A stretch of DNA of 64,000 bases from Rhizobacter sp. AJA081-3 (GCF_017795745.1 NZ_CP059067.1:2294001-2358000), one strand, 5' to 3'; shown: positions 18,108-27,554, numbered from the stretch's first letter. Notes: generated by a model not told the origin, from the sequence alone. A program made the numbers and translations.

Positions 18108-18809
18108 TCAGTCGTCGGCAGCGAGCCCCGCCCGCCACACCGACGCGGCAGCCGAGAACATCGACGCCTCGCCCGCAGCGACGCCAGCGGCGGCCCGGCG
18201 CACCCAGGCCAGCGTGTCATGGTGGCTGCGCGGTACAAGTTCGCGCGAGCGTTCCGCCATCAGCCAGGCATGCAGCCGCGCATACAGCTGCGGGTGATGC
18301 TGCTGCGTCCAGGCCAGGCCGACCAGGTCTCCGTAGCCCTCTTCGCGCCGCGTTGCCTGCATGTCCCGCCAGGCGTCCTGCAGTTCCGGCCCCACCGCCT
18401 CCGGCACGCCGGCGACGAAGCCCGCGGGCAGCGCGTACCAGTTGCCATCGAGATAGCGGCGGCAGTGGCCGAGTTCGTGCGCGGCCATCAGCTCGAGCGT
18501 CGGATCGAGCAGCTCCGGCTCGATGCGATCGAGCGTCGCCTGGGCCTCGGGATTGCCGCGCATCGACAACACCAGCTTGCAGCGCCCGTCGACGAAGGCC
18601 ATCGCCAGCGGCGCGGTGCCGGCGCTGGGCTGCGGCTGCACAACGATGTCGAGGGCGAGACCCGACGCTCGCGCGTAGCTGATCACCGGCCGCATCCCCT
18701 GCAGCCAGCGGGTCTCGGTGGCACTCAGATCGGCGGCGCAAACCCCCGAGGCGGCCCACATCACTGCCAGGCCGCGGCACATCCGGACACACGGTCGCAG
18801 GCACCTCAT
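18108..18809 (-). CDS. Exported protein with an HExxH zinc-protease-like motif, hypothetical
   Basis: 233 aa. A short signal-like N-terminus ([17 protein letters not shown]) ends near residue 26. [21 protein letters not shown] around 113 contains HELGH, the zincin HExxH motif, with further acidic residues downstream that could complete a site. No family is assigned. It could be a periplasmic metallopeptidase or only resemble one. It lies 67 bp downstream of the tex start region on the same strand and is divergent from the next gene. Confidence 0.65.
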   Translation of the reverse strand: MRCLRPCVRMCRGLAVMWAASGVCAADLSATETRWLQGMRPVISYARASGLALDIVVQPQPSAGTAPLAMAFVDGRCKLVLSMRGNPEAQATLDRIEPELLDPTLELMAAHELGHCRRYLDGNWYALPAGFVAGVPEAVGPELQDAWRDMQATRREEGYGDLVGLAWTQQHHPQLYARLHAWLMAERSRELVPRSHHDTLAWVRRAAAGVAAGEASMFSAAASVWRAGLAADD

Positions 18810-18971
18810 GCCCTGTGTTTCGGTCCGATCGACCGGATCTTGAGCCTGCTCACCTTCCGTGCGCTATCGAACTGACCGGGCGCGCACAAGGGAGTACCTT
18901 GCATGATGGCCGGTCGGCGGCGCCTGCATCGATGGAGCGCCGATCAAGAAGGCCGAACCGAGGAGATCAAC

Positions 18972-19613
18972 TTGCGTCATCTTTTGATCGTGTTGTCGTT
19001 GTGGATGGCCTCGGCCCTGCCAGCCTGGGCCCAGGTCAGCATCGGCATCGGCATGCCTGGTGTGAGCATCGGCATCAATCTGCCGGTCTATCCGCGGCTC
19101 GTGCGCGTGCCCGACTACCCCGTCTACTACGCACCGGGGCTGCAGGCGAACTTCTTCTTCTACGACGGCCTGTATTGGGTCTTCGAGGGCGACAACTGGT
19201 ACTCGAGCACCTGGTACAACGGGCCGTGGTCGATGGTGGAGCCCATGTACGTGCCGGTCTACGTGCTGCGCGTTCCGGTGCGCTACTACCGCAGCCCGCC
19301 GGTGTACTTCCGCGGCTGGCGCGCCGATGCACCGCCGCGCTGGGGCGACCACTGGGGCAACGACTGGCAGCAGCGCCGTGACGGCTGGGACCGCCGCGAC
19401 CGCTCGCGGCCGCCGCCGCCCGCACCGCTACCGAGCTACCAGCGCAAGTACCCGCACGAACGTTATCCGCAGGCGGAACAGCAGCCGCAGCTGCGCGACA
19501 AGAACTATCGCTACCAGCCGCGCGATCCGGTGGTACGCGAGCGATTCCAGCCGCCCGGCCAGAACAAGGATCGCGGCCGCGACGATCACCCGAACCAGGG
19601 GCGCAACAAGTAG
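18972..19613 (+). CDS. Secreted aromatic- and proline-rich protein, hypothetical
   Basis: 213 aa from a TTG at 18972 that follows GAGGAG by 6 bases; upstream ATGs lack a ribosome site. Signal peptide LRHLLIVLSLWMASALPAWAQ. The mature part starts with VSIGIGMPGVSIGINLPVYP, then a Tyr/Trp-rich stretch (YYAPGLQANFFFYDGLYWVFEGD), and ends in a basic Arg/Pro/Gln-rich tail. Such proteins recur in Burkholderiales but have no known function. Followed by three more small envelope genes on the same strand. Confidence 0.7.
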   Translation: MRHLLIVLSLWMASALPAWAQVSIGIGMPGVSIGINLPVYPRLVRVPDYPVYYAPGLQANFFFYDGLYWVFEGDNWYSSTWYNGPWSMVEPMYVPVYVLRVPVRYYRSPPVYFRGWRADAPPRWGDHWGNDWQQRRDGWDRRDRSRPPPPAPLPSYQRKYPHERYPQAEQQPQLRDKNYRYQPRDPVVRERFQPPGQNKDRGRDDHPNQGRNK

Positions 19614-19669
19614 CCCTGCGGGCCCTGCCGAACCTCCCCGATGTCCCACCCCCACCCAGGAGAGTCACC

Positions 19670-19984
19670 ATGACCTCACGCCATTTCGCCGCTGCTTCGC
19701 TGACCGCTTTCGTCCTTCTCGCGGGGACTGGCTGCGCCGTCACGCGCGGCCAGGAAACCGTCGGCGCCTATGTGGACGACGCGACCATCACCACGCAGGT
19801 GAAGAGCCGCTTCATCGAGAACAAGGATGTCGACGCCGCGTCGATCCGCGTCGAGACGCTGAACGGCACGGTGATGCTCTCGGGCTTCGCCAAGAACGCC
19901 ACCGAGAAGGGCACGGCCGAGGCCATTGCGCGCAAGGTCAACGGCGTGAAGATGGTCAAGAACGAAATCGCCATCCGGCCCTGA
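19670..19984 (+). CDS. BON-domain lipoprotein
   Basis: 104 aa. Lipoprotein-like signal ending LLAGTGC (Cys22), then one BON domain (DATITTQVKSRFIENKDVDAASIRVETLNGTVMLSGFAKN, VKMVKNEIAIRP), which binds phospholipid in OsmY/DolP-type proteins. Probably periplasmic, with an envelope or osmotic stress role. AGGAGAG 5 bases before the ATG. First of three closely spaced small genes (37-bp and 12-bp gaps). Confidence 0.9.
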   Translation: MTSRHFAAASLTAFVLLAGTGCAVTRGQETVGAYVDDATITTQVKSRFIENKDVDAASIRVETLNGTVMLSGFAKNATEKGTAEAIARKVNGVKMVKNEIAIRP

Positions 19985-20021
19985 GCCGATCGCGGCAAGA
20001 CATGACACGAGGAGACAAATC

Positions 20022-20168
20022 ATGCTCGAAACGATTGCGGTCATCCTGGTCGTGCTGTGGCTTCTCGGCCTCGTCACTTCCTACACCATGGGCGGCCTGA
20101 TCCACGGGCTGCTTGTCATTGCCATCGTGGTGATCCTGATCCGGGTGATCCAGGGCCGGCGCCTCTGA
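20022..20168 (+). CDS. Lmo0937-family small membrane protein
   Basis: 48 aa: MLETIAVILVVLWLLGLVTS, then YTMGGLIHGLLVIAIVVILIRVIQGRRL. Two hydrophobic helices with a central glycine hinge are characteristic of this family. AGGAG lies 9 bases upstream. Members are often co-located with BON or other stress envelope genes, as here. Function unknown. Confidence 0.85.
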   Translation: MLETIAVILVVLWLLGLVTSYTMGGLIHGLLVIAIVVILIRVIQGRRL

Positions 20169-20180
20169 GGAGCACATGTC

Positions 20181-20402
20181 ATGAACGGAATCAGGATCGT
20201 TGCCGTCGTATTGATCGTCGCCGGCGTACTCGGGTTGATGTACGGCGGCTTCAGCTTCACCAAGGAAACCCACCAGGCCAAGCTCGGGCCGATCGAACTC
20301 TCCGTGAAGGAGAAGGAGACGGTGAACGTGCCGATGTGGGCCGGCGTGGGCGCCATCGTGATCGGCGGCGCCTTGCTGCTCTTCGGCAGCAAGCGCAGCT
20401 AA
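20181..20402 (+). CDS. Small two-helix inner-membrane protein, hypothetical
   Basis: 73 aa. One helix at about 5-25 (IVAVVLIVAGVLGLMYGGF), a short polar loop (TKETHQAKLGPIELSVKEKE) and a second helix at about 52-68 (MWAGVGAIVIGGALLLFGS). Start at 20181, 12 bp after the previous gene with AGGAG upstream. Its stop overlaps the end of the convergent flavoprotein gene. No function assigned. Confidence 0.8.
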   Translation: MNGIRIVAVVLIVAGVLGLMYGGFSFTKETHQAKLGPIELSVKEKETVNVPMWAGVGAIVIGGALLLFGSKRS

Positions 20403-21685
20403 GCGGGCGGCTCGGCGCCCGCAAGGCGCTGCGCCACGCCCTGCCCCGCCACCCGGCCGCTGGCCAGGCTGGCGGTGAGCAGGTAGCCGCCTGTCGGCGC
20501 CTCCCAGTCGAGCATCTCGCCGGCGCAGAACACGCCCGGCAGCGAGCGCAGCATCAGCGCCTCGTCGAGCGCCTCGAAGCGCACGCCGCCGGCACTGCTG
20601 ATGGCCTCGTCGATCGGCCGCGCGGCGACCAGTGTGATCGGCAGCGACTTGATCGCCGCGGCCAGCGCTGCCGGGTCGGTGAACACCCCACGCGGCAGCA
20701 GCTCGTGCAGCAGCGCCGCCTTCACGCCGTCCAGGCCGAGCCGGCTCTTCAGGTGCGTCGACAAGGAACGCGAACCGCGCGGGCGCGCCACCTCGTCGCG
20801 CACGAACTCGGCGCTGCGCTCGGGCAGCAGATCGATCTCGGCGACGGCCTGGCCATTCGCAGCGATGGTGTCGCGCAGCAGCGCCGAGGCCGCATAGACC
20901 AGGCTGCCCTCGATGCCCGATTGCGTGACGACGAACTCGCCGCGCTGCTCGAAGCGCCGGCCGTCGGGCGCCGTGCAGCGCAGCGCCACGTTCTTCATCG
21001 GCGCACCGGCGAAGCGGCTCTTCAGGTGATCGCTCCACGCTGCGACGTCGAAGCCGCTGTTCGAGGGCTGCAGCGGCGCCAGGTCCACGCCGCGTTCGGC
21101 CAGCAACGGCACCCAGGCACCGTCGGAGCCCAGCCGGGCCCAGCTCGCCCCGCCAAGCGCCAGCACGACCGCGTGTGCCTGCACGACGATCTCGCCCTGC
21201 GGCGCGGCGAAGCGCAGCGCATGCGCGCCCTCGCTGGCCGGCGCCCAGCCCAGCCAGCGGTGGCGCATGTGGAACTTCACGCCCGCTTCGCGCAGGCGGT
21301 GCAGCCAGGCGCGCAGCAGTGGCGCGGCCTTCAGGTCGGTGGGAAAGACCCGCCCCGAGCTGCCGACGAAAGTGTCGACACCGAGGCCCCGGGCCCAGGC
21401 CCGCAATGCGTCGGGGCCGAACACGCGCAGCCAGGGCGCGACCCGGTCGCGCGCCGCGCCGTAGCGGCCAAGGAAGGGCTCGATCTCCTCGCTGTGCGTC
21501 AGGTTGAGCCCGCCCTTGCCGGCGAGCAGGAACTTGCGGCCCACCGAGGGCATGGCGTCGAACAGCTCGACCGTCACGCCCGCATCGGCCAGCGCCTGCG
21601 CAGCCATCAGCCCGGCCGGCCCGCCGCCGACGACCACGGCCTGCAGCAAGATCGGTGTGTCGGCGGGCATGGGAAGGGTCGTCAA
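20399..21685 (-). CDS. FAD-dependent oxidoreductase of the HI0933/TIGR03862 group
   Basis: 428 aa. N-terminal dinucleotide-binding motif VVVGGGPAGLMAAQALADAGVTVELFD at about 17-43, then GRKFLLAGKGGLNLTHSE, the family signature, and a C-terminal FAD motif GVFCAGEMLDWEAPTGGYLLTASLASGRVAG. HI0933-type proteins are cytosolic flavoproteins of unknown substrate. An internal ATG at 21670 is an alternative start. Divergent from the DUF1223 gene. Confidence 0.9.
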   Translation of the reverse strand: MTTLPMPADTPILLQAVVVGGGPAGLMAAQALADAGVTVELFDAMPSVGRKFLLAGKGGLNLTHSEEIEPFLGRYGAARDRVAPWLRVFGPDALRAWARGLGVDTFVGSSGRVFPTDLKAAPLLRAWLHRLREAGVKFHMRHRWLGWAPASEGAHALRFAAPQGEIVVQAHAVVLALGGASWARLGSDGAWVPLLAERGVDLAPLQPSNSGFDVAAWSDHLKSRFAGAPMKNVALRCTAPDGRRFEQRGEFVVTQSGIEGSLVYAASALLRDTIAANGQAVAEIDLLPERSAEFVRDEVARPRGSRSLSTHLKSRLGLDGVKAALLHELLPRGVFTDPAALAAAIKSLPITLVAARPIDEAISSAGGVRFEALDEALMLRSLPGVFCAGEMLDWEAPTGGYLLTASLASGRVAGQGVAQRLAGAEPPA

Positions 21686-21774
21686 GCGTGAGGGCGGCGC
21701 AGTGTGACACAGCCCGCACTGTCAGACCGAGGCGGCAGACGCGACGAAGTGGCAGATCCATCCCAGGAGCCCCC

Positions 21775-22515
21775 ATGCCCATCCGACCCATTACCTGGCT
21801 GGCCGCCACGGCCTTCGTCGCCAGCGCGCCCGTCGCGCTCGCGCAAGGCGGTGCGAGTTGCAGCGCGCGCAGCGGCGACACCGTCACGCCGGTGATCGAG
21901 CTCTACACCTCCGAGGGCTGCAGCTCCTGCCCGCCCGCCGACCGCTGGCTGTCGCGCATCAGGCCCGACACGCCGGCCGTCGCGCTCGCCTTCCACGTCA
22001 ACTACTGGGATCGCCTGGGCTGGCCCGACCGCTTCGCCTCCAGCGAGTTCACGCGGCGCCAAGCCGAACAGCAGGCCGTGAACGGAGCGCGCGTCAGCTA
22101 CACGCCGCAGGTGGTGGTGCAGGGGCGCGACCGGCCCGACTGGCCGGGCATCGTGCTGCCGATGGCCCCGTCGGCCTCGCCGCTGGTGGACGTGGCGATC
22201 AGCGGCGACGGCCGCAGCTTCGACGCGCAGGTGCAGATGCGCCCCGGCGCCCCATCGCGCCTGGCGGCCTTCTGGGCGGTCACCGAGAACGGCCACCGCA
22301 GTGCGGTGACGGCGGGCGAGAACGCCGGCGAGAAGTTGGCCCACGACCACGTGGTGCGCGAGCTGCATCGCGTGCCGCCCTGGACGGGCGCGAGCATTCG
22401 CCTCAGCTTCAGCCCCGCTGCCGCGCCGGATGCGTCGCACCCGCGCGCGCTCAGCCTGGTGGTGATCGATGCGGCGACCGGCCGGCCGCTGCAGGCGCTA
22501 CGGCTGCCCTGCTGA
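21775..22515 (+). CDS. DUF1223 thioredoxin-like exported protein
   Basis: 246 aa from the ATG at 21775 with CAGGAG upstream. Signal peptide ending ASAPVALAQG. VIELYTSEGCSSCPPADRWLS around 40-60 contains the CSSC redox-type pair typical of DUF1223. Thioredoxin-like fold, periplasmic; partner unknown. Its 3' end overlaps the convergent ASCH-domain gene by 18 bp. Confidence 0.9.
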   Translation: MPIRPITWLAATAFVASAPVALAQGGASCSARSGDTVTPVIELYTSEGCSSCPPADRWLSRIRPDTPAVALAFHVNYWDRLGWPDRFASSEFTRRQAEQQAVNGARVSYTPQVVVQGRDRPDWPGIVLPMAPSASPLVDVAISGDGRSFDAQVQMRPGAPSRLAAFWAVTENGHRSAVTAGENAGEKLAHDHVVRELHRVPPWTGASIRLSFSPAAAPDASHPRALSLVVIDAATGRPLQALRLPC

Positions 22516-23010
22516 GGATGCCGGCTGCGGCCAGACGAGCTCGAAGTACTCGAGCACCAGCTCGGTGGTCTCGCCGATCTCGAAGCCTTCACGGTCGGCC
22601 TGCTCCGACCAATCCTGCCGGTGTGCGACCAGCCACCACTGCAGCGTGAGATCGCCCTCGCCCGCGGTGAAGGCGAACTCGTCGTCGATCTCGTTGAAGT
22701 GGCGCAGTTCCACGTGCGAGTTGCGCACGATGGCGCGCGGGTGGCCGGCGCCGTCGAGCACGACGAGGTGCTCGCCCGGGGCCGGCAACGGATCGAGATC
22801 CTTCTCGAACTCGCGCCTGAGCGTGGCGTGCGCGCGCTTGACGCCGTTGCACACCAGCAGCGCGAGCTCGTCGGCCAGGGCCCGCGTGCTGCCGAACGAG
22901 GCCGCGGCGAAGCCTTCCACCTGCACGCCGCAGGTTCGTTGGTAATCCAGCCAGAAGGGCTCGATCTCCTCCCTGCGGCCGGGCGCCGGCGGATCGTCGG
23001 GCCGCGCCAT
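22498..23010 (-). CDS. ASCH-domain protein
   Basis: 170 aa. PFWLDYQRTCG near the N-terminus and LVVLDGAGHPRAIVRNSHVELRHFNEIDDEFAFTAGEGD in the middle are ASCH-domain features (a PUA-like RNA-binding fold). ATG at 23010 shares a base with the stop of the upstream SDR gene, so it is the last gene of the long acyl-CoA operon. Its role there is unclear. Confidence 0.85.
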   Translation of the reverse strand: MARPDDPPAPGRREEIEPFWLDYQRTCGVQVEGFAAASFGSTRALADELALLVCNGVKRAHATLRREFEKDLDPLPAPGEHLVVLDGAGHPRAIVRNSHVELRHFNEIDDEFAFTAGEGDLTLQWWLVAHRQDWSEQADREGFEIGETTELVLEYFELVWPQPASSAGQP

Positions 23011-23921
23011 CAGTCGGTCGCGCGCAGCGCCTGGCGCAGGCCTTGGCCGATCTCGGGCTTGAGCGCGAAGGGGTCGGTCGGGTTGCGGCCGAGCATGATG
23101 TCCTCCAGCCGCGTCTGCACGCTGGCCAGCGACTTCGGGTGGCTGTAGATGTAGAAGCGCCCCTCGCGCACCGCGTCCATCACGAACTGCCCCACCTGCG
23201 CCGCGGTGACCTTGCCGCTGGTCACCGCCTTGTCGCTCATCGCCTGCGCGATCAGCTGGCTCTTCGTCGGCCGCACGTCCGACTCCTGCATCTCGGCCGG
23301 CCGGTTGCGCTGGCTCTGGTGAATGCCGGTGGGCACGAAGAAGGGGCACAGCACCGAGGCGCCGATCTGGTCGGTAACCAGGCGCAGGTCCTGGTAGAGC
23401 GTCTCGCTCATCGCCACCACGGCGTGCTTGGTGACGTTGTAGACGCCCATGTTCGGCGCGTTCAGCAGCCCGGCCATCGAGGCCGTGTTGACGATGTGGC
23501 CCTCGTAGGACGGGTCGGTGCGCGCGGCCTCGACCATCATCGGCGTGAACACGCGCACGCCATGCGCCACACCCATCAGGTTGACGCCGACCACCCACTC
23601 CCAGTCCTTCAGCGAATGCTCCCAGATCAGCCCGCCTGCCCCCACGCCGGCGTTGTTGAACACCAGGTGCGGCGCGCCGAAACGCGCGCGTGTCGCCTCG
23701 CCCATCGACTCGACCTCGGCGGCCTTGGACACGTCGAGCCGGAAGCCCATCACCTGCGCACCGAGGCCGCGGATCTCTTCCACCGCGCGGTCCAGCGCAT
23801 CCTGCTGCACGTCGGCCATGACGAGGTTCATGCCCTCGCGCGCGGCGATGCGCGACACCTCCAGGCCGAAGCCCGAACCCGCACCGGTGATGACCGCGGT
23901 GCGTCCCTTGAACGTCTTCAT
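23010..23921 (-). CDS. SDR-family oxidoreductase
   Basis: 303 aa. NAD(P) motif TGAGSGFG (about 12-19), LDVSKAAEVE and NNAG (VFNNAGVGAGG), catalytic Ser in NTASMAG and YNVTK (YxxxK). The C-terminal 80 residues extend beyond the SDR core (VREGRFYIYSHPKSLASVQTRLEDI). Probably oxidises or reduces a hydroxyl/keto group of an acyl or alicyclic intermediate. Overlaps the GST-like gene by 4 bp (ATGA). Confidence 0.9.
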   Translation of the reverse strand: MKTFKGRTAVITGAGSGFGLEVSRIAAREGMNLVMADVQQDALDRAVEEIRGLGAQVMGFRLDVSKAAEVESMGEATRARFGAPHLVFNNAGVGAGGLIWEHSLKDWEWVVGVNLMGVAHGVRVFTPMMVEAARTDPSYEGHIVNTASMAGLLNAPNMGVYNVTKHAVVAMSETLYQDLRLVTDQIGASVLCPFFVPTGIHQSQRNRPAEMQESDVRPTKSQLIAQAMSDKAVTSGKVTAAQVGQFVMDAVREGRFYIYSHPKSLASVQTRLEDIMLGRNPTDPFALKPEIGQGLRQALRATD

Positions 23922-24850
23922 GCTTTCGCTTCCTTCCTGATCTGGAACCCGATGCGCGGGAAATGAACGTGCAGCCTGCCCGCGCGCTCGTCGTGCCGCT
24001 CGATGACCACTTCTTCGCTCGTCAGCCCGACCAGCGCGCCGGCGACCGGGTCGCGGCCGTAGTCAGTGGGCGTGACGGTGACCCCCTCGCCGGCCTCGAA
24101 GCCGAGCCCCGGCTCGACCTGCACCGGCTCGTGCGAGGTTGCGGCCGCGGCCAGTTCGATGGCTTGCGCGCTCTTCATGACCGTGGGCTCACCGTGGCCG
24201 AAACTGGCGACGCGGGCATACCAGGCGCGCAGGCGTGCGAACGGCTCGAGGATGACCACCATCGGCGGCGCCAGGTGGATGAACCACAGGCAATGTGCCA
24301 CCGAGAAGTCGGCGATGCTCGCCTGGCCGCCGAACAGGAAGGCCCGGCCGTCGGCGAGTTGCTCCTCCAGCCGCACCAGGTAGGCCTTCAGGGCCACGGT
24401 GGCATCGGCCGGCGTCTGCCGCGTCATGCCGGCGGTGAAGGGTGCGCGGTCGGCTGCGAAGGCCTTCAGGCCCTCGGGCGGCACGCCGGCCATCACATGG
24501 GCGATGCCCTGCGGCTGCAGCGTGTACGGGATGACGGCCCAGAACAGCGTGGCGTCGGCCCATTGCGCCAGCGTCTGTGCGGCACCGGCGACGCCGGGCG
24601 GGTACAGCGGCGGCGTGGGCTGCGCGCGATCGATCACGCGGGCCATCAGCGCGGTGTCGCACCAGATGTCGGCGCCGTGCTGCAGGAAGGGCGTGCGCCG
24701 GTATCCGCCGGTGAGCGCCACTACATCGGGCTTGGGCAACATGCTGGGCACGTGCACCGATTGCCAGGCCATGCCCTTGAAGCCGAACACGAGGCGGATC
24801 TTCTCGGAGAACGGCGAGTTCGCGTAGTGGTGAAGGATGAACGGATGCAT
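23918..24850 (-). CDS. Glutathione S-transferase-like protein with C-terminal extension
   Basis: 310 aa from the ATG at 24850. N-terminal thioredoxin-like GST domain (FILHHYANSPFSEKIRLVFG, TGGYRRTPFLQHGADIWCDT), helical domain with FLFGGQASIADFSVAHCLWF, then about 75 residues of a small beta-rich domain (VTVTPTDYGRDPVAGALVGL). This three-part form is found in Burkholderiales. Substrate unknown. Located 13 bp after the AidB-like gene. Confidence 0.85.
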   Translation of the reverse strand: MHPFILHHYANSPFSEKIRLVFGFKGMAWQSVHVPSMLPKPDVVALTGGYRRTPFLQHGADIWCDTALMARVIDRAQPTPPLYPPGVAGAAQTLAQWADATLFWAVIPYTLQPQGIAHVMAGVPPEGLKAFAADRAPFTAGMTRQTPADATVALKAYLVRLEEQLADGRAFLFGGQASIADFSVAHCLWFIHLAPPMVVILEPFARLRAWYARVASFGHGEPTVMKSAQAIELAAAATSHEPVQVEPGLGFEAGEGVTVTPTDYGRDPVAGALVGLTSEEVVIERHDERAGRLHVHFPRIGFQIRKEAKA

Positions 24851-24863
24851 GGGGCCTTTCAGT

Positions 24864-26513
24864 TCAGGAGGGCATGCCGCGCGCAATGATCGCGTCGAAG
24901 GCAGTCGACGCACTCAGCGTGCCGAAGGCCTGGCCCCAGTCGCCGCCCAGTCTCGAGCGGCAGAAGGCCTCGAAGACGAAGTCCGGCGCGTGCTGGCGCA
25001 GCAGCGCGGCCTGCACCGCGAGCGCCACGTCCTGCGCGAGGCGGCGCGCCTCGACCTCGTCGGTGGCGCCGTCGAAACGCGAAGGCAGCGCGTCGGTGAA
25101 TCGGTCGAAGGCGGCGTGTGTACCGCGCGCCGGCGCGAGTTCGGTGGCCAGCGCCTCGGCCACCGAGCCGCCCTTGCCACCCTGGCGAAGCGCGCGAAGC
25201 AGGTCCAGCGCCATGATGTTGCCGGCGCCTTCCCAGATCGAGTTCAGCGGCATCTCGCGGTAGACGCGCGCCATCACGCCCTCGCCCGCTTCCTCGACGT
25301 AGCCGTTGCCGCCCAGGCACTCCATCGCCTCCTGGGCCAGCGCGCTGCCGCGCTTGCAGATCCAGAACTTCGACACCGGCGTGAGCACCCGCCGCATCAG
25401 CGATTCGAAGGGGTCGTCCTGCCGGTCGATGGCGCGCGCCAGGCGCAGCGCCAGCGCGGTGGCCGCCTCGGACTCGAGCGCCATGTCGGCGAGCACGTTC
25501 TTCATCAGCGGCTGGTCGACGAGGCGCTTGCCGAAAGCCTCGCGCTGCGCGGTGTGGTTGAGCGCGAGGCTGAGCGCCTGGCGCATCAAGCCCGCGGTGC
25601 CGAGCGCGCAGTCCAGCCGCGTCAGCGTGCCCATCTCGAGGATCTGCGCGACGCCTCGGCCGACCTCGCCGACGCGCCAGGCGCTCGCGCCGAGGAACTC
25701 CACCTCGGAGCTGGCGTTGGCATGGTTGCCCAGCTTGTCCTTCAGGCGCTGCACGTGAATGGCGTTGAGCGTGCCGTCGGGCAGCACGCGCGGCAGAAAG
25801 AAGCAGCTCAGGCCGCCCTCCTCCTGCGCGAGCACGAGGAAGGCATCGCACATCGGCGCCGAGAAGAACCACTTGTGGCCGACCAGCGTGAAGCGCGCGC
25901 CCCAGGGCGTGTCTTCGGCGAAGGCGGCGCGCGTGGTGTTGGCACGCACGTCCGAGCCGCCCTGCTTCTCGGTCATGCCCATGCCCATGGTCACGCCGGG
26001 TTTGTCGGTGAAGGGCATGAGCCGCGGGTCGTAGGCGGTGCTGGCCAGGCGCGCGAACCAGGCGTCGAACACGGCGCGGTTGGCGCGCAGTGCCGGCGTG
26101 ACGGCGTAGGTCATCGAGATCGGGCAGAGGATCGACGGCTCGAGTTCGGTGAACTGCATGAAGGCCGCGGCGCGTTCGACGTGCGCGCCGGGACCCAGCG
26201 ACCAGGGACGGCCGTGCAGCCCGGCGGCCACGGCCTCGCCCATCAGCGCGTGGTAGCTCGGGTGGAACTCGACCTGGTCGATGCGTCGGCCGAAGCGGTC
26301 GTGGCTGAGCAGGCGTGGCGGATGCGTGTTGGCCAGCCGCGCATGCGTCTGCCAGGTGCTGCTGCCCCATCGCACGCCTTGCGCGAGGCGCGGTGCTTCG
26401 TCGCTGCCCGGCAGGTGGAAGGCCAAGGCATCGCGCAGCGGGCGGTTCGTCGCGTAGAGGTTGTAGTCGACCAGCGGCGCAGGCTGGTTGTAGACCTCGT
26501 GGGTCGCAGTCAT
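24864..26513 (-). CDS. Acyl-CoA dehydrogenase family protein, AidB-like
   Basis: 549 aa. PISMTYAVTPALR and MGMGMTEKQGGSDVRANTT match the AidB branch, which has a longer N-terminus than ordinary acyl-CoA dehydrogenases. The C-terminal NSIWEGAGNIMALDLLRAL holds the likely catalytic Glu (about 427). FAD-dependent; AidB of E. coli binds DNA and protects against alkylation, while relatives oxidise isovaleryl-type substrates. The setting suggests the metabolic role. 10 bp after the CurA-like gene. Confidence 0.92.
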   Translation of the reverse strand: MTATHEVYNQPAPLVDYNLYATNRPLRDALAFHLPGSDEAPRLAQGVRWGSSTWQTHARLANTHPPRLLSHDRFGRRIDQVEFHPSYHALMGEAVAAGLHGRPWSLGPGAHVERAAAFMQFTELEPSILCPISMTYAVTPALRANRAVFDAWFARLASTAYDPRLMPFTDKPGVTMGMGMTEKQGGSDVRANTTRAAFAEDTPWGARFTLVGHKWFFSAPMCDAFLVLAQEEGGLSCFFLPRVLPDGTLNAIHVQRLKDKLGNHANASSEVEFLGASAWRVGEVGRGVAQILEMGTLTRLDCALGTAGLMRQALSLALNHTAQREAFGKRLVDQPLMKNVLADMALESEAATALALRLARAIDRQDDPFESLMRRVLTPVSKFWICKRGSALAQEAMECLGGNGYVEEAGEGVMARVYREMPLNSIWEGAGNIMALDLLRALRQGGKGGSVAEALATELAPARGTHAAFDRFTDALPSRFDGATDEVEARRLAQDVALAVQAALLRQHAPDFVFEAFCRSRLGGDWGQAFGTLSASTAFDAIIARGMPS

Positions 26514-26523
26514 GACCCGCCCC

Positions 26524-27543
26524 TCAATTCAGCTTGACGAGCTGCTTCCCGAAGTTCTTCCCCTTGAGCAGACCGATGAAGGCTTCCGGCGCATCCTCGA
26601 TCCGAGGCGCGATCGACTCCCGGTACTTCAGCTTTCCGGTCGCCACCAGCGTCCCAAGCTCAGTCAAGGCCTCAGGCCACACCTCCATGTGCTCGCTGAC
26701 GATGAAGCCCTCGACCCGCAGCCGCATCTTCAGGATCAGCGACGGATCCGACAACGGGATCGGAGCGCCGTCGTAGCCACTGATCATCCCGCACAGCGCG
26801 ATGCGGCCGAAGGGGTTCATGCGCCGCAGGATCGCATCGAGGATCACCCCGCCGACGTTCTCGAAGTTGCCGTCGATGCCCTTCGGCGCCGCCTCGGCCA
26901 GCGCCGCGTCGAGCGACTTGGCATCGCGGTGCGCCTTGTAGTCGACGCAGGCATCGAAGCCGAGTTCGTCGACCACGTAGCGGCACTTGTCGGCGCCGCC
27001 GGCGATGCCCACGACACGGCAGCCGCGCAGCTTGGCGAGCTGGCCCACCGCGCTGCCCACCGCGCCGCTGGCCGCACTCACCACGATCGTCTCGCCGGCC
27101 TTCGGCATGCACAGCTTCACCAGCCCGTACCAGGCCGTCACGCCCGGCATGCCCACCGCACCGAGGTAGGCGGACAGCGGCACGTGCGTGGTGTCGACCT
27201 TGCGCATCATGCCCATCTGGTTGCCGTCGACGACGCTGTACTGCTGCCAGCCGCCCATGCCGACCACCTTGTCGCCGGCGGCGTATTTCGGGTGGCGCGA
27301 CTCGACCACCTCACCGGCCGTGCCGCCGCCCATCACCGCGTCCAGCGGTTGCGGCTGCGCGTAGCTCTTGGCGTCGCTCATGCGCCCGCGCATGTAGGGG
27401 TCGAGCGAGAGGAAATGGTGGCGCACCAGCACCTGCCCGTCCTGCAGCGCCGGCAGCGCCGTCTCCACGAGGCGGAAGTTGGCGGCGGTGGCTTCGCCTG
27501 CCGGACGCGAGGCCAGCAGCCATTGTTTGTTCGTCGTTGCCAT
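26524..27543 (-). CDS. Zinc-independent MDR oxidoreductase, CurA/prostaglandin reductase type
   Basis: 339 aa from the ATG at 27543 with GGAG upstream. NFRLVETALPALQDGQVLVRHHFLSLDPYMRGRM is the family opening; AASGAVGSAVGQLAKLRGCRVVGIAGG is the NADP Rossmann loop; FENVGGVILDAILRRMNPFGRIALCG follows. No structural zinc cysteines. Reduces conjugated double bonds of enones. Within the acyl-CoA operon it may reduce an unsaturated intermediate. Confidence 0.92.
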   Translation of the reverse strand: MATTNKQWLLASRPAGEATAANFRLVETALPALQDGQVLVRHHFLSLDPYMRGRMSDAKSYAQPQPLDAVMGGGTAGEVVESRHPKYAAGDKVVGMGGWQQYSVVDGNQMGMMRKVDTTHVPLSAYLGAVGMPGVTAWYGLVKLCMPKAGETIVVSAASGAVGSAVGQLAKLRGCRVVGIAGGADKCRYVVDELGFDACVDYKAHRDAKSLDAALAEAAPKGIDGNFENVGGVILDAILRRMNPFGRIALCGMISGYDGAPIPLSDPSLILKMRLRVEGFIVSEHMEVWPEALTELGTLVATGKLKYRESIAPRIEDAPEAFIGLLKGKNFGKQLVKLN

Positions 27544-27554
27544 GGGGTACTCCT

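Noticed and set aside
15728-18682. 984-aa plus-strand frame antisense to tex
   Set aside because: Shadow frame produced by codon bias; no domain features, and tex is intact.
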